The notes: generated by a model from the letters alone, not told the origin. A DNA stretch of 64,000 bases from Lepeophtheirus salmonis (GCF_016086655.4 NC_052139.2:29454002-29518001), one strand, 5' to 3'. Shown: positions 47,895-59,340, numbered from the stretch's first letter. Numbers and translations: made by a program.

Positions 47895-48140
47895 TTAGGT
47901 ATTTGTTACAAAATTCTGATTTACCGTGCGAAATTTTTCATTACTTAAACGGGGAAGTCAATTTGGGTGTCATTTATATTTATTGTAGATAAATTCGTAA
48001 TCTTTCATTCAATTTCCTTTTTTTAAAAGTAGGTTTTTTCGTTTAATTGCACCATTTTCTAGAAAATAAGTCACCTTTAGATAGCCTTCAAAATCACAAA
48101 TGGGGTGTAATGAGTCAAATAAAAGGTATAATAGACGTTA
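47895..48140 (+). repeat. Dispersed repeat, copy B (partner at 38631)
   Basis: Same order of conserved blocks as 38631-38930, ending AAAAGGTATAATAGACG. It is followed within about 25 bases by copy 4 of the FYSESN family. In copy A the two families are about 1 kb apart in the other order, so they are separate repeats. Confidence 0.65.
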
Positions 48141-48164
48141 ATTGAAGGAGAAAAGGAAATAATG

Positions 48165-48430
48165 AAAGGTACTTGGTAGAATTACTCGATGCCGAATTCT
48201 GATCCAAGTCCAACAAGCACTTACAATTATAATTCTGTTACAAACCCTCAGGGTTAGATTCCAGCTTTTATGTGCACACACGAACGTTTGAACAGGTTTT
48301 GAACGTATTTGAATCTATTTAGCAAAGGTTGTTGTTCACTACTCAGGAATGGAATAATAATAATAATGACAACTGCAAAGGAAAATAAAATTCAATCTTC
48401 AGATTACCAATTCCAAAAAAAGAAGAGGAA
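48165..48430 (+). repeat. FYSESN family, copy 4
   Basis: The core from 48180 gives NYSMPNSDPSPTSTYNYNSV followed by TNPQG, with a slipped phase in the FYSESN part. The tail shares GTTCACTACTCAGGAAT..AATAATAATGACAAC and the CAGATTACCAATTCCAAAAA end with copy 1. Confidence 0.75.
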
Positions 48431-48889
48431 GCTAAAATATTCAAAGGATTTACATCACTGTACATTGAGTTTATTTCCTTCTCTAGGATCAACCGGGGCG
48501 CAAACCTAGCACATTGAGTTCAAGAGAATAATTTTACCCAAGTGAATAATGGTCTATTTAGCGTAGTCGTTTCATTTTTTTTTTAAAGTAACGATCGATT
48601 TTGGCTACTTTAAGTGTAATATACTACACATCCAAAGTGAAATTTTTTGGATAAAAATGGACAATAATTTGTCGAAGAAATCTAAGCCGCACTCAATTTG
48701 GAAAAAAAATCATTCCAGCTTGCTTTTGTGTTGACAAACAGATAGGTTCAGTTTAATATTCTATATAATCTATACCCAAGTATGAAATCTAATATTTCAG
48801 CGTCGTAGGAGACGTCTTTTTAGTAAGGCGGGGGGGGGGGGGAAATAATTTTAAATATTACTTTAAAAAGCAAAAACACCCCGATACCC
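48431..48889. other. Intergenic DNA with a G-run
   Basis: Nothing recognised except a run of about 13 G at 48830-48842, which is close to a mariner relic. Confidence 0.35.
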
Positions 48890-50010
48890 AGGCTTTTGAC
48901 AATGGGGAGGATGTGAAAGGGAGTATACCCCTCCAGTAACAGCCACTACATCATTACGAACCACCAAAAGCTGTCTCAGCTTCAGTGAGACATGTCTTCA
49001 GAACAAAAAAATCCAGCTGGAACCATGGTTTTGGGCGTTGTGGAGTTTGGCATCCCATTTTTGTGGAGAGGAAGGAGTGACTCAATGCAGATCAGGGTGA
49101 CAATAAACTTTTTTTTTTAGAAAAGGAAATGGCTTAGATTTAAAAATGGTTTCTAATTGTACAAAAAATATTTGAAAAAGTTTGAACAATTTTGATAAAT
49201 ATTTAGAGGTAGCTAGCTCAACGTGCCTAAAGTTTTAAAATTAATATTTACGTAAATACTGTCCATATACTTCAAATTAAAGTTGTTTTTTTTTTGTAAA
49301 AACAATAATTTGAGCTGACTACTTTCATAATAAAATATATATTTTATAATTATTTCAAAAAAAAAAAAAAATATATCAATGTTCAAAATAAAGTCAATTG
49401 AAGTTGATTGAAATATAGCTCATGACCTTTTTTTAAATTTATTTAGCATATCACAACCCAACCATTGGACTGATACATATGAAATGTTGTAATTATGTTT
49501 AAACGACATGAAATTCATTGGGAAATTTTACATTTTCAGTTACAATAACTTTAGTGACGTGTTTATGACCTTTTTTCGTAGAGTTAACATCTTAATTCAA
49601 TTTTAACACATAAAACCAGAAACGGAAACCTAGTTTATCCTAGTCGAAGATGCTTAGATCGAACTTTTGGATAAGAAAGAGATATCTTTTCCAGAGAAAA
49701 GTTCAGGGATATTTGTTTTCTTTCCAGACGGAGCTATGTTTCATAAAGCCGCTGAGACCTATACCGTCCTCAGAGACATCTTTCTGATCTTTTGGGACAT
49801 CAAAATGTGGTCACTCTCCACTCCAAACTAGAACCCCTTGAACTTCACTATCTAGGTATGTACGGAAGAGACAGTGTGTGCTACTAGTCGCAGGAGTATC
49901 CATTCTCTAGACTCTTCCATCTAGAAGGAGTGGACCAAGCTCGAGATTGACTAAATAGTCAAGGTCTGCAAAGGATTTAGGGTTCGTATTGAGACAATTA
50001 TTTAGAGCTA
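48890..50010 (+). pseudogene. Mariner transposase relic, highly decayed
   Basis: Two plus-strand pieces fit one mariner protein. About 48990-49090 reads NPAGTMVLGVVEFGIPF, the segment between catalytic regions 1 and 2. About 49650-50010 carries LLDKKE-like and FPDGAMFHKAAETYTVL (catalytic region 2), FWDIKMWSLSTPN-stop-NPL (region 3) and VKVCKGFRVRIETII. The 560 bases between are AT-rich and may be decayed sequence or an insertion. The second piece is closely related to the fragment at 56530-56720. Confidence 0.6.
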
Positions 50011-50373
50011 AGGCCTCATATATGAAACAAAAGTTGTGCCAAAAAAATATTACCAGATGATTTTGTAATTTTGTAAATGTCCTCACGAAACCTCTCATTC
50101 AAGTTCTACTCTTATCAAAATAGAAAAAAATAATCTGTATCAATAGATTAGATAACCCTCTACTAAAAAGTTAACACCCTGAAGAGGTATGACTAGGGAT
50201 CGAATTTTGTAGAGTGCAAGGAGAAATGGAAAGGGAGACTAATAGTACTACAGTATTAAGCTCCTTATAAGAAGGGCTGTCAATCCTAAGCATTTTTTAG
50301 GGTGGAGTTTTTATTATTGTTGGGTACGTGAAGAGTGTAAACAGTTCTTTCATGCATGAGGAGAAGGATTCTA
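50011..50373. other. Spacer between mariner relic and Tc1 element
   Basis: No gene or repeat recognised. Confidence 0.35.
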
Positions 50374-51618
50374 TAGTTAAGAAAGAAATTATTCACCCCC
50401 TTCTAAAGATTATGATTTTTTTTTTTCATAATTTCAATATAAGTCTTCTAAAAAAACTATTAAGATTGACTTAAAATCCCGGATTTGGTATTATAATTTA
50501 TTTATACCATTTAAATTATTAACCATTTTCAAATACTTTTTGGGCGATCTCAGCGTCAATAACTTTTTGTATTGAAGCACCAGATTGGCACACAAATTCA
50601 CAGAAAGTTTGGACTATTCCTCCTTGGCAAATACTTCCAATTCATTAAAATTTTTGGGACTTTTAGCATGGATACACAACTTCAATTATCTACACAAGTT
50701 TTGAATTGGGTTAAAATCTGAATTATATGCTGGTCTGTCCATTGTCTTGAAATCACTTTGTCACAATCTTTACCTAATGTTTTGGATCATTGTCTTGCTG
50801 GAATAAGCAATGTGGACCAAGATTAAGTTTCGCTACAATTTCCCTTAGATTATTTGCTATAATATCAATGTAATTCTCCTTTGTCATGGTCCCATGTAAT
50901 CAAACAAGGTTGCCAGGGTCCCTGGCAGAAAATAATCCTGCCAAAGGATAATCCTACCACCTCCATGACCTCCATGCATTCCAGTTGGAAAGTCCTTCTT
51001 TGTTTTAATTGCCCCATTTTTTTACACCAAGCAACTGCTACATTATAATGACAAAACAGCAAAGTCTATGTGTTCTTTGGCATATCGAAAGCGAGCCTAG
51101 GCATGTCTGGGTCTCAATAAAGGTACCATTCTTCGCCAATAACCTCTTAATCCATTGTTGTTTTAGGTGCGCTTCAAAGTATTTTGACAGCATTGTATAT
51201 CTCAAACTTCAAATTCTAGTCAAATGAATTTAGATGTCTTGCTCGGATTATCAGTGATATCCCTTAGTATCTTTCGTTCTAGTTTTGTAGAAGTCTAGGA
51301 CTGGCGAACACTGCTTTTTCTGTTAACATGAGAATGATGAAACACATTTTTGGCAATAATTCTTCGGGCATTGCTTGTGGGCCCATTAAATCCTTTTGTA
51401 ATGCAATTGTAACACTACCCAGACTTGTGAGCCTCATTGATCCTTGTCCTTAAATCCAAATTAAACTTTCCCGTAACCTGTGATTGGAATGACATTATAT
51501 ACTGGAGATGTTACTCGTTTTATTGAGTAAAGAAATTTCTAGAAGACAAATCAAATTACTCAAATATATTTTGAAAAAACATTAACATTAAGGGAGTGAA
51601 TAATTTTTTTCTTAACTG
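50374..51618 (-). mobile_element. Tc1-type element with TIRs and TA (1245 bp)
   Basis: The terminal repeats 50374-50402 and 51590-51618 pair at 26 of 29 positions (shared AGTTAAGAAA and AAATTATTCAC). TA duplicates lie at 50372-50373 and 51619-51620. The left terminal base is T instead of the expected C. The minus-strand transposase pseudogene fills most of the element. Confidence 0.92.
50510..51560 (-). pseudogene. Tc1 (DD34E-type) transposase, decayed
   Basis: On the minus strand, decayed N-terminal blocks are followed by FRYAKEHIDFAV. The Gly-rich box HGGGRIILW is followed by SARDPGNLV, then ENYIDIIANNLREIVAKLNL, catalytic CLFQQDNDPKH, and SDFNPIQNLCR. In the last, the catalytic Glu of NPIENLW is replaced by Gln. 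The C-terminus SPKNFNELEVFAKEE..KLSVNLCANLVLQYKK is typical of animal Tc1 transposases. Many stops and frameshifts exclude activity. Confidence 0.82.
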
Positions 51619-51649
51619 TAAGTGTATAACCACGAGTGTTTGTACTGAT

Positions 51650-51870
51650 ACGTTGAGGATTTGCTGAGGAGTTATAAATGAAAGTCCCTGTTGGATTCAG
51701 CGTAGAATTGATATTCGATAAGGGAGTAATTCTTGCCTACGTCTTTGTTAGATACACAGGACAACTTATGTTTATTTCTTTCATCTAACAGCTGCTTGTG
51801 GCTAATTTAATGAAACGCTATGACAGCTAAGCTGCTATTCACTCTGCAAACATTCTTCAATGGGCCAGGA
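51650..51870 (-). repeat. FYSESN family, copy 6 (inverted)
   Basis: The minus-strand core NYSLIEYQFYAESNRDFHL corresponds to copies 1 and 3. The plus-strand 51783-51870 module matches 34782-34855. It lies only 30 bases beyond the Tc1 element's right end. Confidence 0.7.
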
Positions 51871-53529
51871 TTACTATATTGATTCTAAACGAAGGTCCTT
51901 AGTTTAATATCGAAAAATACGAATAAAAATCATATACAAGCATATACATTTTCAAACATTCTTAGGTTTTTAAAATATTAACTTTTTTGTAAAAAAGTTT
52001 AAAAAATTCATAGTAATTGACTAAAATTTTCAAAAATTTTATTAAATCCACAGCTGTCCACAAAAAATTAAAATTTTTGGAAAAAAATTTCAGAAATTAA
52101 ATTTTTATTAAAGAGTATTAATGTGAAATAAATTTCAAAAATCTATTATTGTTTACCGAAAATTAATTTGATAATTTTTTCGGAAAAAATACTCGAAAAA
52201 TTACGTTTTTCAAAAAAAAATTCTAAAATGAAATTTCAAATGTTAAATTTTTCCGAAAAAAAAATTCAATAATAATTTTAAACCAGAAAAAAACAAAAAC
52301 AATTCAAAAACAAAAAATTTTTAATTTATAATTTTTTCCTCTGTTGCATAATTTGACGTTTAAAAAAAAAATATCTAACAAAATATTTATTTTCATATTT
52401 TCGCCTATAATTTTTTCATCCTCAAAAAAAAAAAATGTTTAAAAAATTCTTTATTTTGGAGGAGGGGCTACAGTCCCTCTTGGTCACCTTCTGTGGTCGC
52501 CCTTGAAAATTCAACACATGAAAACAACCAAGTGGAAAATACAGTATATCTTTGCTTATTTCAAAAAGCGAATAGTGTCTATGCTATGAAACATATCTAA
52601 GCTAAAATGTACAGTTTCAAAATTTACAAATAAATCTTAATATTTATATAGTAATGTAACTAATTAATTATTTCCTGTTCAGATATTCTCTTGAGTTTAT
52701 TCATTTCATCTGAAAATAAATTAATTTAAGTCAAGTATGTGGCATCATGTTCTCAGTAAATACCTTGTTGACTAAAAAGTAATATATTTTACATTTTTAT
52801 CATCATATAGAATTTAAAAGATAGTTGAAATTTAATTATAAATGTCGTCAATGAATTAATTGTTACTTATTGATTGTATTGAGTAAGAACAGTACATTGG
52901 AAACATATGGAGAGTGGGTATCCAAAAACTTGTTATAGCATTGAATTACGATTTTATCACCATTATCTTGGATTACGAGGTTTCATATTGCAGCCAAACA
53001 ACAGATGCAACAAACATAAACAAGTTTTATTTTTATACCAAGCAACGTAACTAGAACAAGGTTAGTTAACAAGAAAATGGCTGAGCATATAAAGTATATT
53101 TATTAAATAAATCTCTTTCTCTCTTGACGTCATTGGGTCGAGTCTTGGTTATTAATACTACATAAATATTCGAGTAAAAATTTAATTTAAAAGTTATCAT
53201 TATCATAAAAGTGGTTACTTGATATTTCTTAAGCAATATTTTACTAAATTTAATGCCAAAGGTACGTTTTTAAATTATATAAATTACTAAGATAAAGACG
53301 TAACACATATTAATTAATAATTTTTCTCTATTTAATTAATTATTTTGTAGAAAATAACTATGCCTTAATTTTTAGCACTAATAATAAACAATAATGAAAC
53401 CTTAATTATTTTTCAGAATTCGTGGTATAGCTGGTGGAAATTCCCATGCCTGTCAAAATTAAATCTAGGATATAAATTTTATTGCTTTTGAAAAATGAGC
53501 TCCTCTATGTACAAGATCCTTGAGTGAAA
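51871..53529. other. AT-rich DNA with A/T-sawtooth repeat
   Basis: 52000-52480 is a plus-oriented A/T-sawtooth copy ending GGAGGGGCTACAGTCCCTC. No gene; the rest is ordinary AT-rich sequence. Confidence 0.4.
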
Positions 53530-54160
53530 ATGGGAGAAGGAAATTAAAATAGTCCTTGCTTTGCTGCCGAAATATTTAAAGGTGCTGGAGTAATGCAACA
53601 GTCCATCTATGAATACTAGTGAAAAAATCTTTACACTTCATTTTTGCTACACAAATCACGGTTTTTGTGAATGCAGTCAAGTTGCTAACGTAAAATACTA
53701 AAAATAAATAAAATTAAATAGATGTGTCTTAGAAGCCGAGAAAATACCATCTGAACGTTACCCACGAATTTTGGTCTGTACACTTTTGGATACTGGCAAG
53801 AAACAAACGAAGAAGTTGTTACCATAGGTCTAGACCAATTACCCAGTGTTGAACATGATTTTCCAACAGAAGTGTTTGGAGTAAAACTTGACTTTCTGGC
53901 AAAAAAAGAAAAAGAAAGTATGACCCCACGTACTCGCCAGATGTTAACCCATTTGACTTCCCTTTTTGGATGTATGTTGAGTCCAAGGCCTGCACCGTCC
54001 GTCACCCAAATATAAGCAACCTCAAGTACACCGTCAACCAGCACTGGGATACCATATCTAAGGACTATATCTGGAATGGGTGCAAGGCCTTTCGTTGCCG
54101 CCTGGAAGCCATCATTGCTGCTAAGGGGGGCTACATCAATGATGACGGTAGCCAAGACAT
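53530..54160 (+). pseudogene. Mariner transposase relic, C-terminal part clearest
   Basis: From about 53920 the frame reads SPDVNPFDFPFWMYVESKAC (catalytic region 3). It continues VRHPNISNLKYTVNQHWDTI and KAFRCRLEAIIAAKGGYIND. The preceding 400 bases contain only weak traces of the rest of the protein. The third Asp is conserved. It is the same family as 61905-62483. Confidence 0.65.
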
Positions 54161-54729
54161 TATACTAGTTATTTTTTTGACATACCTTATTACAACTGGT
54201 TGCTGAAATACATGTTGATAAAGTTCTAGATTGAAAGTGTAAAGATATTTTTTGCTGAACCTTCAGATTGATTTCAAATTATTTTGAGCTTATAAAAGAA
54301 TTTCAGAATGATTCAAAATTTCTGATAATGCATAGTAGGATTGCAATGTTCAAGGACTGATCTGTGTGGCTGTATAGATTGGAATAAAATTCAATGAAAA
54401 ATATTCAGGACATGGTAAAATTTTCTTGCAATAAAATCTTCATTCCAGCATTACTTTCTCCTTGGCTAATGTATATCTCAAAGGGTGGTTGAATTGTCCC
54501 AGAATAATTTTTTTAAATATTAATGTACGCTTTTTAATGAAGATTTTTGTCATTTTCATAATGACCTGAATCGTTACCCCAATGCCATCCACCAATTGGC
54601 TCATATTTAACACAAAATTAGGAAAAAATATTCCTTGAAGAAGTGATGTTTTTTTTTCTACCAACATTCATTAAAATCAAAATACTCAATTATAATTATA
54701 AGAATTAAAGAAGCTATTGTTAAAGTCAG
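54161..54729. other. Intergenic DNA
   Basis: No gene recognised. Confidence 0.3.
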
Positions 54730-54930
54730 AATTAGTATCAGTCATCCAAATACCATGGCCCTCAAGGATACTGTAATCTAGCATTAGGACACTAGAGCAA
54801 TGCACCACATTATCAGCCAGTGGTGAGCTTTCTTCCACTGCCAGGAAGATAATATTACTAATAAGGGCGGCTAAATTAATGATGAACAGAGCTCAGACAC
54901 ACATCTTCTTAAAATATTAATTTTGCTGAA
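54730..54930 (+). pseudogene. Mariner 3' end relic
   Basis: PNTMALKDTVI, then AFFHCQEDNITNKGG and INDE, followed by CTCAGACACACATCTTCTTA. The same coding end and the same 3' flank (CTCAGACACACATCTATCTA) occur at 62400-62520. This is a decayed 3' end of the family at 53530 and 61905. Confidence 0.6.
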
Positions 54931-56529
54931 ATTCTACTGTTAATGAAGAAATGATATGAAATGATAATGACTGTGAACCTTTCATCATTCGTTGTTAGTC
55001 AATGGTTCCTTTATGTACTAATGCTGGAGGAGTAAATATCCCGTGCCCCCCCCCCCTCCATCGGTCTATCGTTTCCGGTTTCCCACTAGAGTATATCATG
55101 TGGATCTTTCCTATGAATATCTTCAATCCGTAATAATCCCTGTGAACGATACTCATCCAAGTCTCTCCGGAGTATGTACTCTAGTGTTGGGGATTTGTCA
55201 CCAAATTGCAATATTATTCTCGTAATGATCTTGGACCTCCAATCACATCAATTCATTACAGATTGTTTTTAAATTTTTCGCATTAGATTTTTTAGTTTCT
55301 TATACTAAGTTGTTGAATAGTTAAAATATAAAGAAATAGGGATTTGATTCACAAAATATTACACTATTTAAAAAAAAAACATATATACACAAATATTTTG
55401 TAAAATTTAAATTTCCTATTTATATGCACTCCATTATCGTGCGGAAAACTGCAAGGAGGAAATTTCCTGTGGAAGATTGTTTTGGAGAAAACTGCTATAG
55501 ATGAAAATTGTCAGTTAGGAAAATTGTTCAAACTTCATCATGAATAATGACACAATCTAAATACCAAATTTAAAGAAAAAACAATTATTGATAGGACTAT
55601 TGAATTACAAATAATATTATTCACATGTACACTAGCATCTGCGAGAATTTTTAATTTGCAAACCGAGATCATAAACTATTTTTTGGTATTAAAGGAGTTT
55701 CTTGCATGTTTTGCCAGTGTTTTTTAGCACTCCCACATTACCCCCGGACCAATCTGATGGCAAAGGGTACTCAATCATATTTTAAGAGGCCATAATCTAT
55801 TTATCCCCCGCCTTCCTTATCAATCCTCTCGATCCATTTGTCAGAAGATTCGATTAAATTTAAAAAATTGTAAGAAAATTGTAATAAAATAATATTACTC
55901 ACACTTGGAAGTACTTCATTGGGGGATGGACCAAACAAATATGTTTATATATTTGTCATTAATAAGATTAAGCAAATTTATAATGTGCTATCATAAAGTT
56001 TGAACAAAATACTGGCAATTTTCTCCCAGGCAATTTTTCTAACAGGTATATTTCCACCGTGGCAATTTTCTTCATGGCAGTTTTCCTAGTAGCCTCCATT
56101 ATATATCTTATTGCTCCCCTCAACTTGACTGACAAATACTGATTTATATTGCAATTATATCAAGTGAGGACAATTTTCGAAATACTTCATATCCTTTGTT
56201 ATGTGAATAATATTGATGTGTATTAAAAACGGTTCTAGTAATATCAAAGTGTGTATATTAATCGAACAAAAATTCTCTTAAGAATATACTTTATGAAAAA
56301 TGTATGCTGGCTACCATAAAAACATTTAAAAGCTTACTCAAAAATATATATATATCAGAAGGGTGTGTGGATATGAGGGATGAGTGACAAAGTGAAAAAT
56401 TTGTTCTAATTTTTAATTAATTCTGGAAGACAGAACATCTAAGTAGAAAGTAATTACTATTGCATGTTCTCATAAAGGACGAAGAATAACAATCAGTGTT
56501 TGTTATGACGTAATAAGTAGGGATGCGTA
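54931..56529. other. AT-rich intergenic DNA
   Basis: No gene. C-run at 55046-55056. ORFs of about 60 codons have no recognisable content. Confidence 0.4.
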
Positions 56530-56722
56530 CATCGAACTTCTTGATAAGAAAGTGCTACCTTTGGGGGGGAAAGTTTGGGGAAAACACTGTAGTCACTTCA
56601 ATACGGAGCTCTGTGTCATTGCATCGCTAAGATACAGGCATTTTGGGACCTCAAAATATGGCTGCCCTCCTCTCCAGATGCAAATCCCTTGGACTACTCT
56701 ATTTAGACGCTCATGGAGGATA
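56530..56722 (+). pseudogene. Mariner fragment around catalytic regions 2-3
   Basis: The plus strand reads YIELLDKKVLPLGGKVWG, then (after shifts) FWDLKIWLPSSPDANPLDYS followed by a stop. This is the same protein segment as at 49655-49850. It abuts a minus-strand mariner N-terminal piece at about 56722, so two fragments of opposite orientation meet here. Confidence 0.6.
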
Positions 56723-56886
56723 CCTCTGCTCTGTTAGCAGATGCTTTGAGGCTCTTAACCTCCATAAGTAACCCAGGTCAATCCTGATGGCATTTTTGTT
56801 GGTTCCTTTGCTCACGTTACGGTCCTTGGCCAGCTTAGCAATTGGCTTGTCTGGACGAGTGTCAATTGATCGTTTCAATCCAGCTA

Positions 56887-58155
56887 CAGGGTGTCCACGA
56901 TAAATTGGAACTATCTTAAAATTCAACCTGCTTGATAAAAATGGAATTTGGAGTGTATTTGTTAATATGAAAAAGTTAGACATGATATTAAACAATAAAT
57001 TTATTCAACATGTCCTCCCTCAGCAGCCACCATCTTCTCCATCCTGCCCCTAAAAGATTTGCATACCCTGATGACTTCCGCGGAATCGACAGCATTCCAC
57101 TACCTCGTAATGGAGCCCTTCAGGGCCGCGATGCTTTTGTGGTTGACCTTGCACACCTCCCTCTCCAACTTCCCCTACCAGTAGTAATCACACGGGTTGA
57201 GGTCGGGTGAGTTGGAGGGCCAGGGTTTGCGATCCCAGAAAGTGATGTCGTGGGAGTTGAAGAGGTTAGTAGTCCTCATAGCGATGTGTTCGGGCGCTGA
57301 GTCTTGTTGGAATATGAACTCCCTCCCAGCGGCCGTATCCTTCATCCAGGGGATGACGAACTCCTCCATGACTTCGCAGTACCTTATCGTGTTAACCCTT
57401 TCCTAGGGATTGAAGAAGAAAGGAGGAATCACCTCACCAGTGCTGCAGATGACACCCAGGGTCATCATGGAGGCCGGGAACTTTGTGGTGAAGACTGCAG
57501 GGACCTCTTCTCTCTCCTTGGCAAGCCACCTGTCATTCTGGACGTTGTAGCTTCTGTCGAAAGTCCAGTTCTTCTCGTCGGAGAAGAAGATGATTCTTCC
57601 TCAATGGCTCTTCAGGTCATTGAGGAGACGCTTACCTTTGATGAGCCTGGTGGCCTTCATGAATGCCGTGAGGATGTGTTGTTTGGCAATTCGGTATGAC
57701 CTGTACCCGAGGTCCTCATTCACAGCCTTGGGGACCAGCTGCTTGCTCACTCCACGGTTCTTGGCCAACCTGGACAAGGAAGTCCCCGGCGAAGCCTTGA
57801 TGGACTTCCGGAGGCATTCAAGGAAGCGGGGAGTGCGAATTTGGTCACTTCTCATGTTGTGGACCTTGCGGCAGACCTTCCCCTCAACGTCCCAGGCATT
57901 GAAGAGCCGGTACACCGTGGTCTTGGGGTAGTTAAGAAGCTTGTAGATAGCAGAGGGCTTGTGTCCTGCGCGTGCCAATGCGAGGATGGCGTCTCTCCTT
58001 GCTTGTTCCATGATGACTATTGTTTGTTGTCAAAACAATTGTGGTGGAAGTTATAGTGTATTGTTCATGCAACCTTTTATATTAGTAGGATTTAACCCCG
58101 AATATCCAGATTATGGATCTGGATGAAGTTTAAAGTAGTTCCAATTTATCGTGGA
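56887..58155 (-). mobile_element. DD37D (maT-type) mariner inserted in another mariner
   Basis: The left end at 56887 (CAGGGTGTCCACGATAAATTGG) pairs with the right end at 58133-58155, which has the TCCACGATAAATTGGAACTA core. The right end lacks the outermost seven bases or so. TA lies at 56885-56886 and 58156-58157. The host ORF is interrupted exactly here. Confidence 0.85.
57001..58011 (-). pseudogene. maT-type mariner transposase, one frame with four stops
   Basis: From ATG (58011-58009) to TAA (57003-57001) is 336 codons, the normal mariner length, and the whole length stays in one frame. HTH 1: ALARAGHKPSAIYKLLNYPK and TTVYRLFNAW. HTH 2: GTSLSRLAKNRGVSKQLV. Catalytic region 1 is FFSDEKNW, region 2 is FQQDSAPEH and region 3 is SPDLNPCDYYW. 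There are 37 residues between the second and third Asp (DD37D, the maT spacing). Only four in-frame stops interrupt it: 57603-57601 (TGA), 57405-57403, 57177-57175 and 57102-57100 (all TAG). No frameshift was needed. It is one of the youngest copies in the window, and is GC-rich. Confidence 0.92.
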
Positions 58156-58498
58156 TAGGCCTTTTAGTCCTGATTTTATCAGATCTTGTTGAATGAGCTG
58201 CTCTCTCAGTCTTTCCCTCCTCATTAAAGGCATTAATCACGTCATAAGCTGTTGATTTTGAATATTTGAGGAAGGAAATTATCTCTTGAGTAGAGTGACC
58301 CAGGCGGCCATCTTCGATGATGGGCATTCTCCTGATTTTTTTCCATGCTTGAACGACAAGAGTTTCAAAAAAACTAGATATTAAATTCGATAGTTAACAC
58401 ATTTAGCTTGATGCAACTATTAAATTTTTTATCACGTAACCGATACAAGTCTCATAATTAGACGTTAGAGTTATTACAGATTTACTTTGTTCACCCTG

Positions 58499-59140
58499 TA
58501 TAATATTTACTTAATCAGTGCAACTCCATATGAACAATTAAAGGAATATTGAAATAATTTAATGAGCTCAATATTGATTTGTAACAAAAATAAATTAGTA
58601 AAATATAAAAATAAAACCTGTAAAAACAACAGAATATATTTTATAAAATAATATGATACAAAAAAAAAAAATATTTATCATGAACCATTGTATTTTGATA
58701 TATTTCTTTTTATCAGTCAGACAAATTTTCTTATCAAAGTCTTTACGCTGATTGCTTTTCCGAATATGATCCCTCATGAACAACATTTCTCCTGAATACA
58801 GTAAGCGTTTCCCTAAAATTGATCTTTGTTTTGTTATGGAAACTATGACCATACCTGCATTCTTCTTTGATATTATATTCATTCAGTCTTCGCCCTCTAT
58901 TGGTTGAATAGTGGCAAATAAAGGCGCTAGATACTTTCGCCTTAAACCCAATGACCATAAGACACAAAGATATTTTCCCTTAAATTATTAATAAATGAAA
59001 TTTAAACTTCGTTATTGCTTAGTTTTCGGTGAAATTAATGATCCCTTTGAAATTTTAAATCAAAATACGCATTAAATCCTAGTATTCTGTTCAAATAATG
59101 TTGAAATTTATATTCATACTATCAAAATCTCACTAATGGA
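58499..59140. other. AT-rich intergenic DNA
   Basis: No supported gene; overlapping ORFs of 74 and 95 codons (minus) have no recognisable domain. Confidence 0.35.
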
Positions 59141-59340
59141 TGGTCCATTGAAATCTGAGCATGTAGAAATTCAATAATTATTAATGATGATTGAGCGATT
59201 GAAATTAATTCATATTTTGATATATTAAAGCATAAACAATTAGTAACAAAACAAAACAAATTTGAGCGTTTCAGCTTATGTACAAGTTGAGAAAATATCA
59301 CTTGAACGTGATCGACGAATTTCCATTCGCGCACTGGTTG
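59141..59340 (+). mobile_element. Mariner 5' end relic (family also at 18032)
   Basis: It starts ATGGATGGTCCATTGAAATC, close to the terminal repeat of the element at 45130-45625. It then shares a 150-base leader with 18032-18200, ending near AATTTCCATTCGCGCAC. No transposase reading frame follows. Confidence 0.5.

Larger units (their letters stand above)
56723..58498 (-). mobile_element. Host mariner fragment split by a nested mariner
   Basis: The right end at 58498 reads on the minus strand CAGGGTGAACAAAGTAAATC next to TA (58499-58500), a mariner-like terminus. The minus-strand ORF 58327-58158 encodes an HTH protein start (EDGRLGHSTQEIISFLKYSK, then RSDKIRTKR). The homologous continuation AGLKRSIDTRPDKPIAKLAK, then NVSK and IDLGY, is found at 56880-56725, on the other side of the inserted element. 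The rest of this transposase is gone. Confidence 0.72.

Noticed and set aside
57197..58056. Plus-strand ORFs of 69-131 codons opposite the maT transposase
   Set aside because: They are shadows of the minus-strand transposase, which has the clear catalytic motifs.
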